Source: Pseudomonas sp. GD03919
GTDB taxonomy: Bacteria; Pseudomonadota; Gammaproteobacteria; Pseudomonadales; Pseudomonadaceae
Direction: 5' to 3'
Length of the DNA stretch: 64,000 nt
NCBI RefSeq assembly: GCF_029814935.1
Contig: NZ_CP104582.1
Coordinates: forward strand, 1,860,001 to 1,924,000
Shown here: in pieces, positions 17,545 through 25,538 of the stretch
How positions within the stretch are numbered: position 1 is the stretch's first letter
How the letters are laid out: each line of letters begins with the position of its first letter
Made by a program: the position numbers and the translations under genes
Notes under the pieces: model-generated
Told to the model about the DNA's origin: nothing
Databases searched by the model: none
The model's input: the letters and a program-made list of their open reading frames with translations, nothing else

Positions 17545-18189
17545 TCAGGCCTTGGTCACCAGTTCGGACGCGGTCGACGGCGCCGGGCTGACTTCACAGC
17601 CCTTGAGCACCAGGCGGGTGATGGTCTGAGCAGCGGCTTCGTAGTCGCTGTCGTCGAGGGTGGTTTTGCCGGTAACGCTGGAGATCTGCCAGTCGAAGTC
17701 GGCGTAGGTCTGGGTCGCGGCCCAGATGCTGAACAGCAGGTGGTGCGGGTCGACCTGGGCCATCAGGCGTTGATCGATCCAGCGCTGGATGCAGGCGATA
17801 TTGTGCTTGGCCTGGGCGTTGAGCTGTTCGGTCTGCTCCGGCGACAGGTGCGGCGCGCCGTGCATGATCTCGCTGGCGAATACCTTGGAGGCGTGCGGCA
17901 GCTCGCGGGAGATGCGGATCTTCGAGCGGATGTAGGCGGTCAGCACTTCGCTCGGGTGACCCGGCTGGTTGAAGGGCGAAGAGGCGGCCAGCAGCGGCTC
18001 GATGATGCTTTCCAGCACCTCGCGGTAGAGGTTTTCCTTGGACTTGAAGTAGTAGTAGACGTTGGGCTTGGGCAGGCCTGCCTTGGCCGCGATATCACTG
18101 GTCTTGGTGGCAGCGAAGCCCTTGTCAGCGAACTCCTCGCTGGCTGCGCGCAGGATGAGCTCTTTGTTGCGCTCGCGTATGCTGGTCAT
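17545..18189 (-). CDS. TetR-family regulator, RutR-like
   Basis: 214 residues. The N-terminal TetR helix-turn-helix covers about residues 8-55 (ILRAASEEFADKGFAATKTS, then IAAKAGLPKPNVYYYFKSKE). The C-terminal ligand domain has features of the RutR/YcdC type (HNIACIQRWIDQRLMAQVDP). RutR-like proteins sense pyrimidines in E. coli and affect nucleobase metabolism; the location beside moaA and a nucleobase transporter fits, but the effector is unknown. Start chosen at MTSIRERNKELIL (18189), dropping a 17-residue upstream extension. Divergent from moaA. Confidence 0.8.
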   Translation of the reverse strand: MTSIRERNKELILRAASEEFADKGFAATKTSDIAAKAGLPKPNVYYYFKSKENLYREVLESIIEPLLAASSPFNQPGHPSEVLTAYIRSKIRISRELPHASKVFASEIMHGAPHLSPEQTEQLNAQAKHNIACIQRWIDQRLMAQVDPHHLLFSIWAATQTYADFDWQISSVTGKTTLDDSDYEAAAQTITRLVLKGCEVSPAPSTASELVTKA

Positions 18190-18310
18190 AAGGCCCTGTG
18201 TTTTCCTCTGCCGCCGGGCGACGGTCGGGCATGTTAGCATCGGCTTTGTGCGAGCCTCAAGGCAGCGGTTACGGGCTGTTCAGCGTTTAACTGACTTGCG
18301 GGTCAAATCA

Positions 18311-18320
18311 CTGTATACAG
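18311..18320. promoter_or_regulatory. Palindrome CTGTATACAG upstream of moaA
   Basis: Perfect 10-bp palindrome in the tetR-moaA divergent region, about 80 bases before moaA. It shares the TGTATACA core of the TTGTNNACAA series found at the purine genes, with both outer bases changed symmetrically. Confidence 0.45.
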
Positions 18321-18401
18321 GAAATGGCTTTTCTGTTTTTATCCTGTGCAACGAGTTTCATGACAAGACGTCCTGGCGCCTGACGCTGTAGGAGACCTGC
18401 T

Positions 18402-19397
18402 GTGCCCTCTCATCAACTCGTCGACCCCTTTGGCCGGCGCATCACCTACCTGCGTTTGTCGGTGACCGATCGCTGCGATTTTCGCTGCACCTATTGCATG
18501 AGCGAGGACATGGTCTTCGCGCCGCGTTCACAGATTCTCAGTCTCGAAGAGCTGTATGCGGTGGCTGACGCCTTTATCGGCCTGGGCGTGCGACGTATCC
18601 GCATCACCGGTGGTGAACCCTTGGTGCGCAAGAACCTGCTGAGCCTGCTGCAGCGCCTGGGAGGGCGTACCGAACTCGATGATCTGGCGATCACCACCAA
18701 CGGTTCACAGCTGGCGGAGATGGCCGTTGCGTTGCGTGCGGCCGGTGTGCGTCGTTTGAACATCAGCCTGGACTCGCTGCAGCGCGAGCGCTTCGCCGCC
18801 TTTACCCGGCGTGACAGGCTCGACCAGGTATTGGCCGGTATCGAAGCCGCGCGTATGGCCGGCTTCGAGCGTATCAAGCTCAACAGCGTGGTGCAGAGCG
18901 GGCGCAATGACGACGAGGTGCTGGATCTGATCGAGTTCGCCATCGAGCGCGGCCTGGATATCAGTTTCATCGAGGAAATGCCGCTGGGCAGCGTGGTCAG
19001 CCACAGCCGTGAGCAGACCTTCTGCTCCAGCGACGAGGTGCGCCAACGCATCGAGCAGCGCCATGCGCTGGTGCGCAGTAACAAGGTGACTGGCGGACCA
19101 TCACGCTATTGGCAGGTGGTCGGTACGCAGACCCAGGTCGGTTTCATCTCGCCGCACAGCCACAACTTCTGCGGTGACTGCAACCGTGTGCGGGTCACGG
19201 CCGAGGGCAAGCTGGTGCTCTGCCTTGGCCATGACAACGCGCTGGATCTCAAGCGTCTGTTGCGTACTCATCCCGGTGACGGCGAACGCTTGCGTCAGGC
19301 GCTGATCGAGGCGCTGCGCCTCAAGCCCGAGCGGCACCACTTCGCCACCGACGAGCAGGTTCAGGTGGTGCGCTTCATGAGCATGACCGGCGGCTGA
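18402..19397 (+). CDS. moaA: GTP 3',8-cyclase MoaA
   Basis: 331 residues. Radical-SAM motif CxxxCxxC at Cys25, Cys29 and Cys32; second [4Fe-4S] cluster ligands at Cys257, Cys260 and Cys274 (FCGDCNRVRV ... LVLCLG); conserved C-terminal GG. MoaA starts molybdenum-cofactor synthesis by converting GTP to 3',8-cyclo-7,8-dihydro-GTP. Pseudomonas often carries two moaA copies; this one stands alone beside purine genes, and xanthine dehydrogenase in the same region needs the cofactor. A purine-series palindrome lies in its upstream region. Confidence 0.95.
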   Translation: MPSHQLVDPFGRRITYLRLSVTDRCDFRCTYCMSEDMVFAPRSQILSLEELYAVADAFIGLGVRRIRITGGEPLVRKNLLSLLQRLGGRTELDDLAITTNGSQLAEMAVALRAAGVRRLNISLDSLQRERFAAFTRRDRLDQVLAGIEAARMAGFERIKLNSVVQSGRNDDEVLDLIEFAIERGLDISFIEEMPLGSVVSHSREQTFCSSDEVRQRIEQRHALVRSNKVTGGPSRYWQVVGTQTQVGFISPHSHNFCGDCNRVRVTAEGKLVLCLGHDNALDLKRLLRTHPGDGERLRQALIEALRLKPERHHFATDEQVQVVRFMSMTGG

Positions 19398-19430
19398 TGG
19401 ATACCGGCGCCTAGGCGCCGGCATCTGAAC

Positions 19431-20897
19431 TCAGACGGGGATGTTGGCGTGCTTGAGTGCCTGCGCCTGGCCATGCATCAGGCCGTAATGCAGGACTGCG
19501 CCAAGCAGGGCACCGAGTAGCCAGGCATAACCGGACAGCTGACTGAGGGCAGGCACCCACACCGAAGCGACGGAGAACATCGAGCCGATGGTGAAGGCGA
19601 GCATCGCTTTGCGGTTCCAGCCGCCGTCGAAGTAGTACGCCGAACCGACCTCGGCACTGAAGAGTTGCTGCAGATTGAGCTGACGGCGACGCACCAGGTA
19701 GTAGTCGGCGACGATGATGCCGTACAACGGAGCCAGCACTGCGCCCAGGGTATCGACGAAGGCGGCGATACCGACGCTGCTGATGAAGGCCACCCACAGT
19801 GCGCCGATGAAGAAGGCGATGCCGGCGGTGATGAAACCACCAGTGCGGGCACTGATGTGCGCTGGCGCCAGGTTGGCGAGGTCATAAGCGGGCGGGATGA
19901 AGTTGGCCACCAGGTTGATGCCCACGGTTGCGGCGAAGAAGGTTAGCGCGGCGATGATGGTCAGGGTCAGGTTGTCGACCCGCGCGACGATGTCGGTGGG
20001 GTTGGTCAGCGTCTCGCCGAACACCACCACGGTGCCAGCGGTGATCACCAGGGCGATCAGCGAGAAGAACGCCAGGCTCACCGGTAGGCCAAGGAAGTTG
20101 CCGATGGTCATCTGCTTCTCGCTTTTGACGAAGCGGGCGAAGTCGCCGTAGTTGATCACCACCGCGGCGAAGTAGGCGACCATGGTGCCGACCACGGCGA
20201 AGAAGGCGGCCACCGGGCCGACCTTGTATTCGCCCGAGCCACTGAAGATGTTGCCCAGCTCACTGAGCAGGCTCGGGCCGGCTTTGTACCAGATCAGCCC
20301 CGTCAGCGCGATCATCACCACGTACACCAGCGGCCCGGCCCAGTTGAGGAAGCGGGTGATCCAGCTCATGCCACTGACGAACAGCGCCACCTGGAACAGG
20401 CAGACGATCACATAGGACAACCAGCCGATGGCGGTCAGCCCCATATATATGGTCGGGTCTTGCGGCTGTAGTAGCGAGTTGAGCAGCAGCGCCACCGCGG
20501 TGGAGGCGAAATAGGTCTGCACGCCGTACCAGAAGATGGCGACGATACCGCGTACCAGCGCAGGGAAGTTGGCGCCGCGCACACCCATGCTGGCGCGGGC
20601 GAATACTGGAAAGGGGATGCCGTATTTGACGCTGGGTTTGCCGGTCAGCTGTACCAGGCCCATGACGATGAAACCAGCGAGGACGATACCGGCCAGCACC
20701 GCCCAGCCATTGAGCCCGTAGGAGATGAACAGCGTCGCCGCCAGGGTATAGCCGAACAGGCTTTGAATGTCGTTCGACCAGACATTGAAGATCTCGAACC
20801 AGCCCCAGGTGCGTTTCTCCGGTGCGAGTGGGGCGAGGTCTTCGTTGTGTAGCGAGGGGTCGATGTGCTTGATGCGAAAATCTTCGGTGGTGGACAT
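19431..20897 (-). CDS. NCS1-family nucleobase/allantoin transporter
   Basis: 488 residues, about 12 membrane segments. The N-terminus (APEKRTWGWFEIFNVWSNDI), GKPSVKYGIPFPVFARASMG and ALVRGIVAIFWYGVQTYFAS are diagnostic of the NCS1 symporters (Fur/Mhp1/PucI type). Substrates in the family are uracil, purines, allantoin or hydantoins; the setting inside purine-degradation genes favours a purine or allantoin. It converges with moaA. Two TTGTNNACAA-like palindromes lie upstream at 20994-21003 and 21040-21049. Confidence 0.9.
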   Translation of the reverse strand: MSTTEDFRIKHIDPSLHNEDLAPLAPEKRTWGWFEIFNVWSNDIQSLFGYTLAATLFISYGLNGWAVLAGIVLAGFIVMGLVQLTGKPSVKYGIPFPVFARASMGVRGANFPALVRGIVAIFWYGVQTYFASTAVALLLNSLLQPQDPTIYMGLTAIGWLSYVIVCLFQVALFVSGMSWITRFLNWAGPLVYVVMIALTGLIWYKAGPSLLSELGNIFSGSGEYKVGPVAAFFAVVGTMVAYFAAVVINYGDFARFVKSEKQMTIGNFLGLPVSLAFFSLIALVITAGTVVVFGETLTNPTDIVARVDNLTLTIIAALTFFAATVGINLVANFIPPAYDLANLAPAHISARTGGFITAGIAFFIGALWVAFISSVGIAAFVDTLGAVLAPLYGIIVADYYLVRRRQLNLQQLFSAEVGSAYYFDGGWNRKAMLAFTIGSMFSVASVWVPALSQLSGYAWLLGALLGAVLHYGLMHGQAQALKHANIPV

Positions 20898-20993
20898 GGA
20901 CAGCTCCCAGTTTTGTTTTTGCGCCGCAGGGCGTATGAGGAGATTTGTCTGCAGGTTTTGTTCCGATTTTGTATTCGCGTCACGACTGAGTCG

Positions 20994-21003
20994 ATGTATA
21001 CAG
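20994..21003. promoter_or_regulatory. TTGTNNACAA-like site upstream of NCS1 gene
   Basis: ATGTATACAG: perfect TGTATACA core with both outer bases off the consensus, 97 bases upstream of the NCS1 start. Confidence 0.45.
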
Positions 21004-21039
21004 CCATTTCAACATTTTTTCAGTCATAGCCTGGTTTTC

Positions 21040-21049
21040 TTGTACACAT
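21040..21049. promoter_or_regulatory. TTGTNNACAA-like site upstream of NCS1 gene
   Basis: TTGTACACAT matches TTGTNNACAA at all but the last defined base. Second such site in the NCS1 regulatory region. Confidence 0.4.
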
Positions 21050-21262
21050 AAAATGCTTTGCTGAATATGGGTTTTGGGTAAATTGAACACAAAAATAGAA
21101 ATATTGTGATCAAAAATTCGACCTTGCGGTCGGTTGTGTGATTGCAAGGTGTTGATGAAAAAGCCGGATAGGCGACCCGATTCTGCACCGATGCGGTGCC
21201 AGGCCTGATTGCGGGGCGCTGGGTTGGTGCGGCGATTCAAGCCGGCTTGATAAAGGCGGCGC

Positions 21263-21302
21263 AAAAAAAGGGGGAAGGGCGTGAACGCCAATCCCCCTTT
21301 TT
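21263..21302 (-). terminator. Rho-independent terminator of the tsx-like gene
   Basis: An A-rich/G-rich arm (21263-21274) pairs with a C-rich/T-rich arm (about 21292-21302), with a second short stem (gggcgt/acgcc) inside. On the minus strand it ends in a run of T, 50 bases past the tsx-like stop. Confidence 0.8.
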
Positions 21303-21351
21303 ATCCGGCCGCTGCCCCTACCGACGTCAGCCCGGTCCGTTGCGGCAATGG

Positions 21352-22212
21352 TCAGAAGTGATACTTGACCAGCGCCTGCACAGCGGTCTGGTCGAAACGA
21401 TCAGCCGAGCCATCCACTGGTTTGACGCCATATTTGGCGCGCCACATGTTGATCTCGGTGCCCACGTAGAGCTGGCGCTCCTTGCCGAACAGGGCCTTGC
21501 CCGCATCCCACTTGACCTGGACCGAGGAGCCGACCGAGGTCTGCGTGCCGGCATCGCGCGATGGCGAGCGCCAGTCGATGAAGCCGTCGACGACGAAATC
21601 CTGTTCGCCCAGGCTGAAAGGGTAGGCGGCACTGACAGTCAGCTGAGTGGCGTAGCCGTTGCTGTTACTGTCGGCGAAGAAGGTATGGTTGTTGATCTTG
21701 ACCTGGTACAGGTTGGTCTTGAAGTAGGTGAAGCCGGGTACTTCCCAGTCCAGGCCGATGCCGTACAGGTAGTTCTCCGGGCCAGGGCCGCCATTGCCTT
21801 TTTCATAGGTGAAGGCGGCGTAGACGTCCTTGATCGGACCAGCAGCCAGCTTCTGCCCGGTCAGCCAGCTCAGGCTGATGCGCGGGGAGAATTCCATGTA
21901 ATAGAAGGAATCCTTGTCATGCTGGCGGAAGGTGCCGTTGTTGAAGCTGCCGCGCGACTGCACGTTGTCGGCACGGATGTAGTCGACGAAATAGAAGAGG
22001 TCGCCCCAGGCCCAGCCGCTGGCGTGCTCGAAGGTAAAGGTGCTCTGGGTACGCTGTTCTTCGCCATTGAAGTTCATGCGCTGAAAGTTTTCGCCGTACA
22101 GGTATGACAGGCTGTTGTCCTGCCAGTGCAGCAGGTCGCCAGCGAGTGCCTGCTGACCAGAGAACAGTCCGGCTGACAGGGCGAGGCAGTGGGGTAGATG
22201 CTTGAGTTTCAT
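21352..22212 (-). CDS. Tsx-like nucleoside-specific outer-membrane channel
   Basis: 286 residues. Signal peptide (about 1-24, cleaved near QALAGDLLHW), then a beta-barrel with alternating aromatic strands (WQDNSLSYLYGENF, GWAWGDLFYFVDYIRADN, YYMEFSPRISLSWLTG) and a terminal aromatic residue (VKYHF) as in outer-membrane proteins. The pattern matches the Tsx/OmpK nucleoside channel family. It would let purines or nucleosides cross the outer membrane. The NCS2 remnant lies just upstream on the same strand, 76 bases away, with a hairpin (ctcccggc/gccgggag, 22246-22268) between them. Confidence 0.85.
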   Translation of the reverse strand: MKLKHLPHCLALSAGLFSGQQALAGDLLHWQDNSLSYLYGENFQRMNFNGEEQRTQSTFTFEHASGWAWGDLFYFVDYIRADNVQSRGSFNNGTFRQHDKDSFYYMEFSPRISLSWLTGQKLAAGPIKDVYAAFTYEKGNGGPGPENYLYGIGLDWEVPGFTYFKTNLYQVKINNHTFFADSNSNGYATQLTVSAAYPFSLGEQDFVVDGFIDWRSPSRDAGTQTSVGSSVQVKWDAGKALFGKERQLYVGTEINMWRAKYGVKPVDGSADRFDQTAVQALVKYHF

Positions 22213-22288
22213 GGCTTTTCCTTATTGTTGAGGTGCAGGCAACTGCTCCCGGCGGAGAATGCCGGGAGTATTCGGTCAAGGCTGGGGA

Positions 22289-22855
22289 TCAGATGGAGCG
22301 TGGTGCCGGGTCGAGGTCGCGGCTAAGGGTGCTCAGGCTGTCGTCGTTCGCTTCGTCCTGGCGGTTCTGCAGTACGGTATGCAGGTGCGCCTCGGGCTCG
22401 TAGTCATCTTCGGCCAGTGGTTCTTCCGGCAAGAAGATGTTCAGTGCGATGGCGCTGAAGGCACCGATGGCAATGGGTGAGCCGAGAATATTGCGCAGTA
22501 TCTCCGGCATCTGTGCCAGGGTTTCTGGCACTGCCGCTACGCCAAGGCCAAGGCCCAGGGAGATGGAAACGATGAGCATGTTGCGACGAAGCAGGCCAGC
22601 CTCGGTGAGAATCATGATACCGGCCACTGCCACGGTACCGAACATGATCAGCGTGGCGCCGCCCAGAACCGGCTTGGGCATGAGCTGCAGCACGCTGCCG
22701 ACGATCAGGGTGGGGGTGATGATGGCGACGAAGCTGGCCAGCACATGCTGCAGCGCGGCGAACACGGCGGGGAGGAAGTCGGGGGTGTCATCCAGTTGGT
22801 AGATCAGTTCGCTGCGAGCATCGGGCGCAGCTGGTGCGTTACGGTCGGTAGTCAT
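22289..22855 (-). pseudogene. NCS2 uracil/xanthine permease with internal in-frame deletion
   Basis: 188 residues, where NCS2 symporters have about 430-500. The start (FAALQHVLASFVAIITPTLI, to residue 53) is the NCS2 first membrane segment. It runs directly at about residue 54 into the C-terminal part (LQLMPKPVLGGATLIMFGTV, then NMLIVSISLGLGLGVAAVPE), which normally follows the tenth or eleventh helix. The middle, including the family's substrate-binding helices, is gone, yet the frame is kept. It is unlikely to transport. The junction is near 22697. Whether it is expressed is unknown; it sits just upstream of the tsx-like gene. Confidence 0.8.
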
Positions 22856-22970
22856 GTCATAGCCTGCCAGTTGTTTTTATACGGTCACGGGCTTGCACGA
22901 GGCTTCACGGCGCCTCTGTCCTGAGTGACAGAAGTCTGTCTGCCAGGTCAGGTTTTCTGACTATAGCAAT

Positions 22971-22980
22971 TTGTAGACAT
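22971..22980. promoter_or_regulatory. TTGTNNACAA-like site upstream of NCS2 remnant/tsx
   Basis: TTGTAGACAT matches the consensus except the last base; 116 bases upstream of the NCS2 remnant start, in an AT-rich promoter-like region. Confidence 0.4.
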
Positions 22981-23012
22981 GTATAAAAACAATTTATTTG
23001 TAGATTGTGCGC

Positions 23013-23054
23013 AAAAAATGAACCGCCGGTCAGCTCACGCTGTCGGCGGTTCAT
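23013..23054 (-). terminator. Second terminator behind puuD
   Basis: atgaaccgcc (23018-23027) pairs with ggcggttcat (23045-23054). On the minus strand the stem is followed by six T (complement of 23013-23018). Confidence 0.7.
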
Positions 23055-23060
23055 GGTTGT

Positions 23061-23090
23061 AAAAAGATGCCGCGGCCAGTCACGGCCGCG
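23061..23090 (-). terminator. Rho-independent terminator of the puuE-puuD operon
   Basis: The stem cgcggcc/ggccgcg (23071-23077 with 23084-23090) is followed on the minus strand, after five bases, by TTTTT. It lies 13 bases past the puuD stop. Confidence 0.7.
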
Positions 23091-23103
23091 ACATGTGTGG
23101 CAA

Positions 23104-24402
23104 TCAGTTGATCTGCGCGCCTTCGGTGATCCAGCTACCGATCAGGTCGCGTTCGTCCTGGGTCATCTGGGTGATATTGCCCAGGGGCATGATCTGCGTG
23201 GCCACGGTCTGTGCGTGAATCTTTGCCGCTTGTGCCTTCATCTGCTCGGGGGTGTCGAGCATGAAACCGGCCGGCGCGGTGCTGAACATCGGGCTGGTGG
23301 GGCTGGCCGAGTGGCACACGGTGCAGCGTTCGTGAATCACGCTTTCGACCTTGGCAAAATCACTCGCGCCGACGCTGACGGCTGCTGTGCCGTTTGTGTT
23401 GGCGGCTTGCTCGACAGGTGTGGCTGCCGGGCTTGCCTCTTCCACCTTGGCCGGTGCTGCGCTGGACGGCTGCTCGATGGCTGCGACTGGAGCAGCGGCC
23501 GGTGCGCGTTGCGCCGGCGCCGTGACGTAGGCCAGGCAGATCATGCCCAGTGCTGCCGCTGGCAGGGTCCAGACGTACTTGCTGCTGTCGTGGCGGGTGT
23601 TGAAGTAGTGACGTACCAGCACCGCCAGGATCGCAATCCCGGCCAGGATCGCCCAGTTGTACTGGCTGCCGTAAGTGCTCGGGAAGTGGTTGCTGATCAT
23701 GATGAACAGCACCGGCAGGGTGAAGTAGTTGTTGTGGCGCGAGCGCAGCAGACCTTTGGCCGGCAGCAGCGGGTCGGGCGTGGTGTTGGTTTCGATGGCC
23801 TTAACCAGTGCACGCTGGGCCGGCATGATGGTGAAGAACACGTTGCCGACCATGATGGTGCCGATGATTGCGCCGACATGGATGTACGCCGCGCGGCCAC
23901 TGAAGATCTGGCTGAAGCCATAGGCGGCGGCGATGATCAGCACGAATAGCACGGCGCCGAGCAGGGCCGGACGCTTGCCCAGCGGTGAGTCGCAGAGCAG
24001 GTGATAGATCACGTAGCTGACTGCCATCGAGCCAAGACCGATGGCGATGGCCGCAGCGGGCGCCAGATCGACGCCGGGCTTGACCAGATACAGACTGGGG
24101 TTGAGGTAATACACCACCAGCAGCAGGGCGACGCCCGACAGCCAGGTGGCGTAGGCTTCCCATTTGAACCAGTGCAGGTTCTCCGGCATTTTCGGCGGAG
24201 CCAGCTTGTACTTTTCCAGGTGGTAGATGCCGCCGCCGTGAATCGCCCAGAGGTCGCCCGACAGGCCCACGCGTGGGTTGCTCCGGTTGAGGTTGTTCTC
24301 CAGCCAGACGAAATAGAAGGATGCGCCGATCCAGGCGATACCGGTGATCATATGGATCCAGCGGATGCCCAGGTTTAGCCATTCGGTGAAATGTGCTTCC
24401 AC
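23104..24402 (-). CDS. puuD: Membrane-bound urate hydroxylase PuuD with cytochrome c domain
   Basis: 432 residues. The N-terminal 300 residues hold about eight membrane helices (EWLNLGIRWIHMITGIAWIG at the start, AAYIHVGAIIGTIMVGNVFF mid-protein). An Ala/Pro/Glu-rich periplasmic linker (about 300-345) leads to a C-terminal cytochrome c domain with haem motif CTVCH (360-364) and a likely axial Met near 405 (QIMPLGN). This is the PuuD architecture: urate is oxidised to 5-hydroxyisourate with electrons passed to cytochrome c rather than to O2 as in soluble uricase. Last gene of the operon puuE-uraD-allA-puuD; haem attachment needs the Ccm proteins, also encoded in this window. Confidence 0.93.
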   Translation of the reverse strand: MEAHFTEWLNLGIRWIHMITGIAWIGASFYFVWLENNLNRSNPRVGLSGDLWAIHGGGIYHLEKYKLAPPKMPENLHWFKWEAYATWLSGVALLLVVYYLNPSLYLVKPGVDLAPAAAIAIGLGSMAVSYVIYHLLCDSPLGKRPALLGAVLFVLIIAAAYGFSQIFSGRAAYIHVGAIIGTIMVGNVFFTIMPAQRALVKAIETNTTPDPLLPAKGLLRSRHNNYFTLPVLFIMISNHFPSTYGSQYNWAILAGIAILAVLVRHYFNTRHDSSKYVWTLPAAALGMICLAYVTAPAQRAPAAAPVAAIEQPSSAAPAKVEEASPAATPVEQAANTNGTAAVSVGASDFAKVESVIHERCTVCHSASPTSPMFSTAPAGFMLDTPEQMKAQAAKIHAQTVATQIMPLGNITQMTQDERDLIGSWITEGAQIN

Positions 24403-24449
24403 GATCTGTACCTCTTTTCCGGGATAGGCACGCCAGCCCCGGGCTTCTC

Positions 24450-24953
24450 TTATTGGTGGGGGTTGAGGAGAAGAAACTCGTCCTCATTGAAGAAATGCTC
24501 ATCGCAGTTGTTGCCGGAACCACTGCGATCAACCACCAGGAAGTCATCCCGCTTTTCGATCGCCAGCACCGGGTGGTGCCAGACGCCGCGATGGTAATTG
24601 ATGCCCTGCCTGCCATTGCTGAGGAAGGCACGCACGGCCCCTGATACAGGTACATCGCCAATTGGCGCGACCACGATCAGAAAGGGGTGGCCGAGCAGCG
24701 GAATGAAAGCCTGGCTGCCCAGCGGATGGCGTTCCAGCATGCGGATGGTCAACGGCATTTCCAGCGCCTCGGCACTGAAGATGCTGATGATTGCCTTGTC
24801 CTCCGGCTGTGCGGTCTCCACGGTGGCCAGCTTGTGATAGCGGCGGGTGGAACCGTTGTTGATCATGAAGAAGTCGCTGCCGTCGGTTTCGATCACGTCA
24901 CCGAAAGGGGCGAAGGCTTCTTTGCTCAGGGGCTCGATGGTCAGGCTACGCAT
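24450..24953 (-). CDS. allA: Ureidoglycolate lyase AllA
   Basis: 167 residues, the family length. It begins MRSLTIEPLSKEAFAPFG and has the cupin-like core (HPLGSQAFIPLLGHPFLIVV, GINYHRGVWHHPVLAIEK) typical of AllA. It splits ureidoglycolate into glyoxylate and urea, the last step of allantoate breakdown. It sits between uraD and puuD. In P. aeruginosa an allantoicase gene lies between uraD and allA; here the 69-bp gap holds none, so the supply of ureidoglycolate is not explained by this cluster. Confidence 0.92.
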   Translation of the reverse strand: MRSLTIEPLSKEAFAPFGDVIETDGSDFFMINNGSTRRYHKLATVETAQPEDKAIISIFSAEALEMPLTIRMLERHPLGSQAFIPLLGHPFLIVVAPIGDVPVSGAVRAFLSNGRQGINYHRGVWHHPVLAIEKRDDFLVVDRSGSGNNCDEHFFNEDEFLLLNPHQ

Positions 24954-25022
24954 GGCTGTTCTACTTATTCATTGGTTATGAGCCGGCCGCATGGAGGGCC
25001 GGGACTGATACGCCGACGAAGC

Positions 25023-25538
25023 TCAAAGCTGCTGCAGGCGGAAGAGGGCGATCTTGTTGATCTCGGCCAGGGCGGTGGCGAATTCCTGCTCCGGCGTGTT
25101 GTGAATACGTTCCTCGAAGGCGGCCAGGATCTGGTGGCGGTTGCTGCCCTTGACGGCCTTGATGAAGGGGAAGCCGAACTTGGCCTTGTAGGCATCGTTG
25201 AGTTCGGTGAAGCGAGCGAACTCCTCGGCGGTGCACTCGTGGATGCCGGCGCCGGATTGCTCGGCGGTGCTGGAAGCGGTCAGTTCGCCGCGTACGGCGG
25301 CTTTGCCGGCCAAGTCCGGGTGAGCGTTGATCAGCGCCAGTTGCGCCTCATGACTGGCGGACAGAAGGATGTCGGCCATACGCTGCTGCAGGCCGTCGAT
25401 GTCGTCTACCGACGCATCCAGGCCGAGGTCATAGGCTTTCTCGGCCACCCAGGGCGAGTGCTCGTAGATGTCGGCGAAGGCGGCGACGAACGCGTCGCGG
25501 CTCAGCTGGGAAGGGGTCAGGGTCTGGAAACGGCTCAT
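25023..25538 (-). CDS. uraD: OHCU decarboxylase UraD
   Basis: 171 residues starting at ATG 25538 inside the four-base overlap with puuE; an upstream extension would lie within puuE. Family motifs: SRDAFVAAFADIYEHSPWVA, the catalytic-His region LALINAHPDLAGKAA (His about 72) and FGFPFIKAVKGSNRHQILAA. It converts 2-oxo-4-hydroxy-4-carboxy-5-ureidoimidazoline to S-allantoin, directly after HiuH in the pathway. Confidence 0.94.
   Translation of the reverse strand: MSRFQTLTPSQLSRDAFVAAFADIYEHSPWVAEKAYDLGLDASVDDIDGLQQRMADILLSASHEAQLALINAHPDLAGKAAVRGELTASSTAEQSGAGIHECTAEEFARFTELNDAYKAKFGFPFIKAVKGSNRHQILAAFEERIHNTPEQEFATALAEINKIALFRLQQL

Larger units (their letters stand above)
20898..21351. other. 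Regulatory gap between NCS1 and tsx genes
   Basis: No gene supported. It holds the promoter side of the NCS1 gene with two GntR-type palindromes, an AT-rich stretch (21030-21130) and the terminator of the tsx-like gene. Confidence 0.65.
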
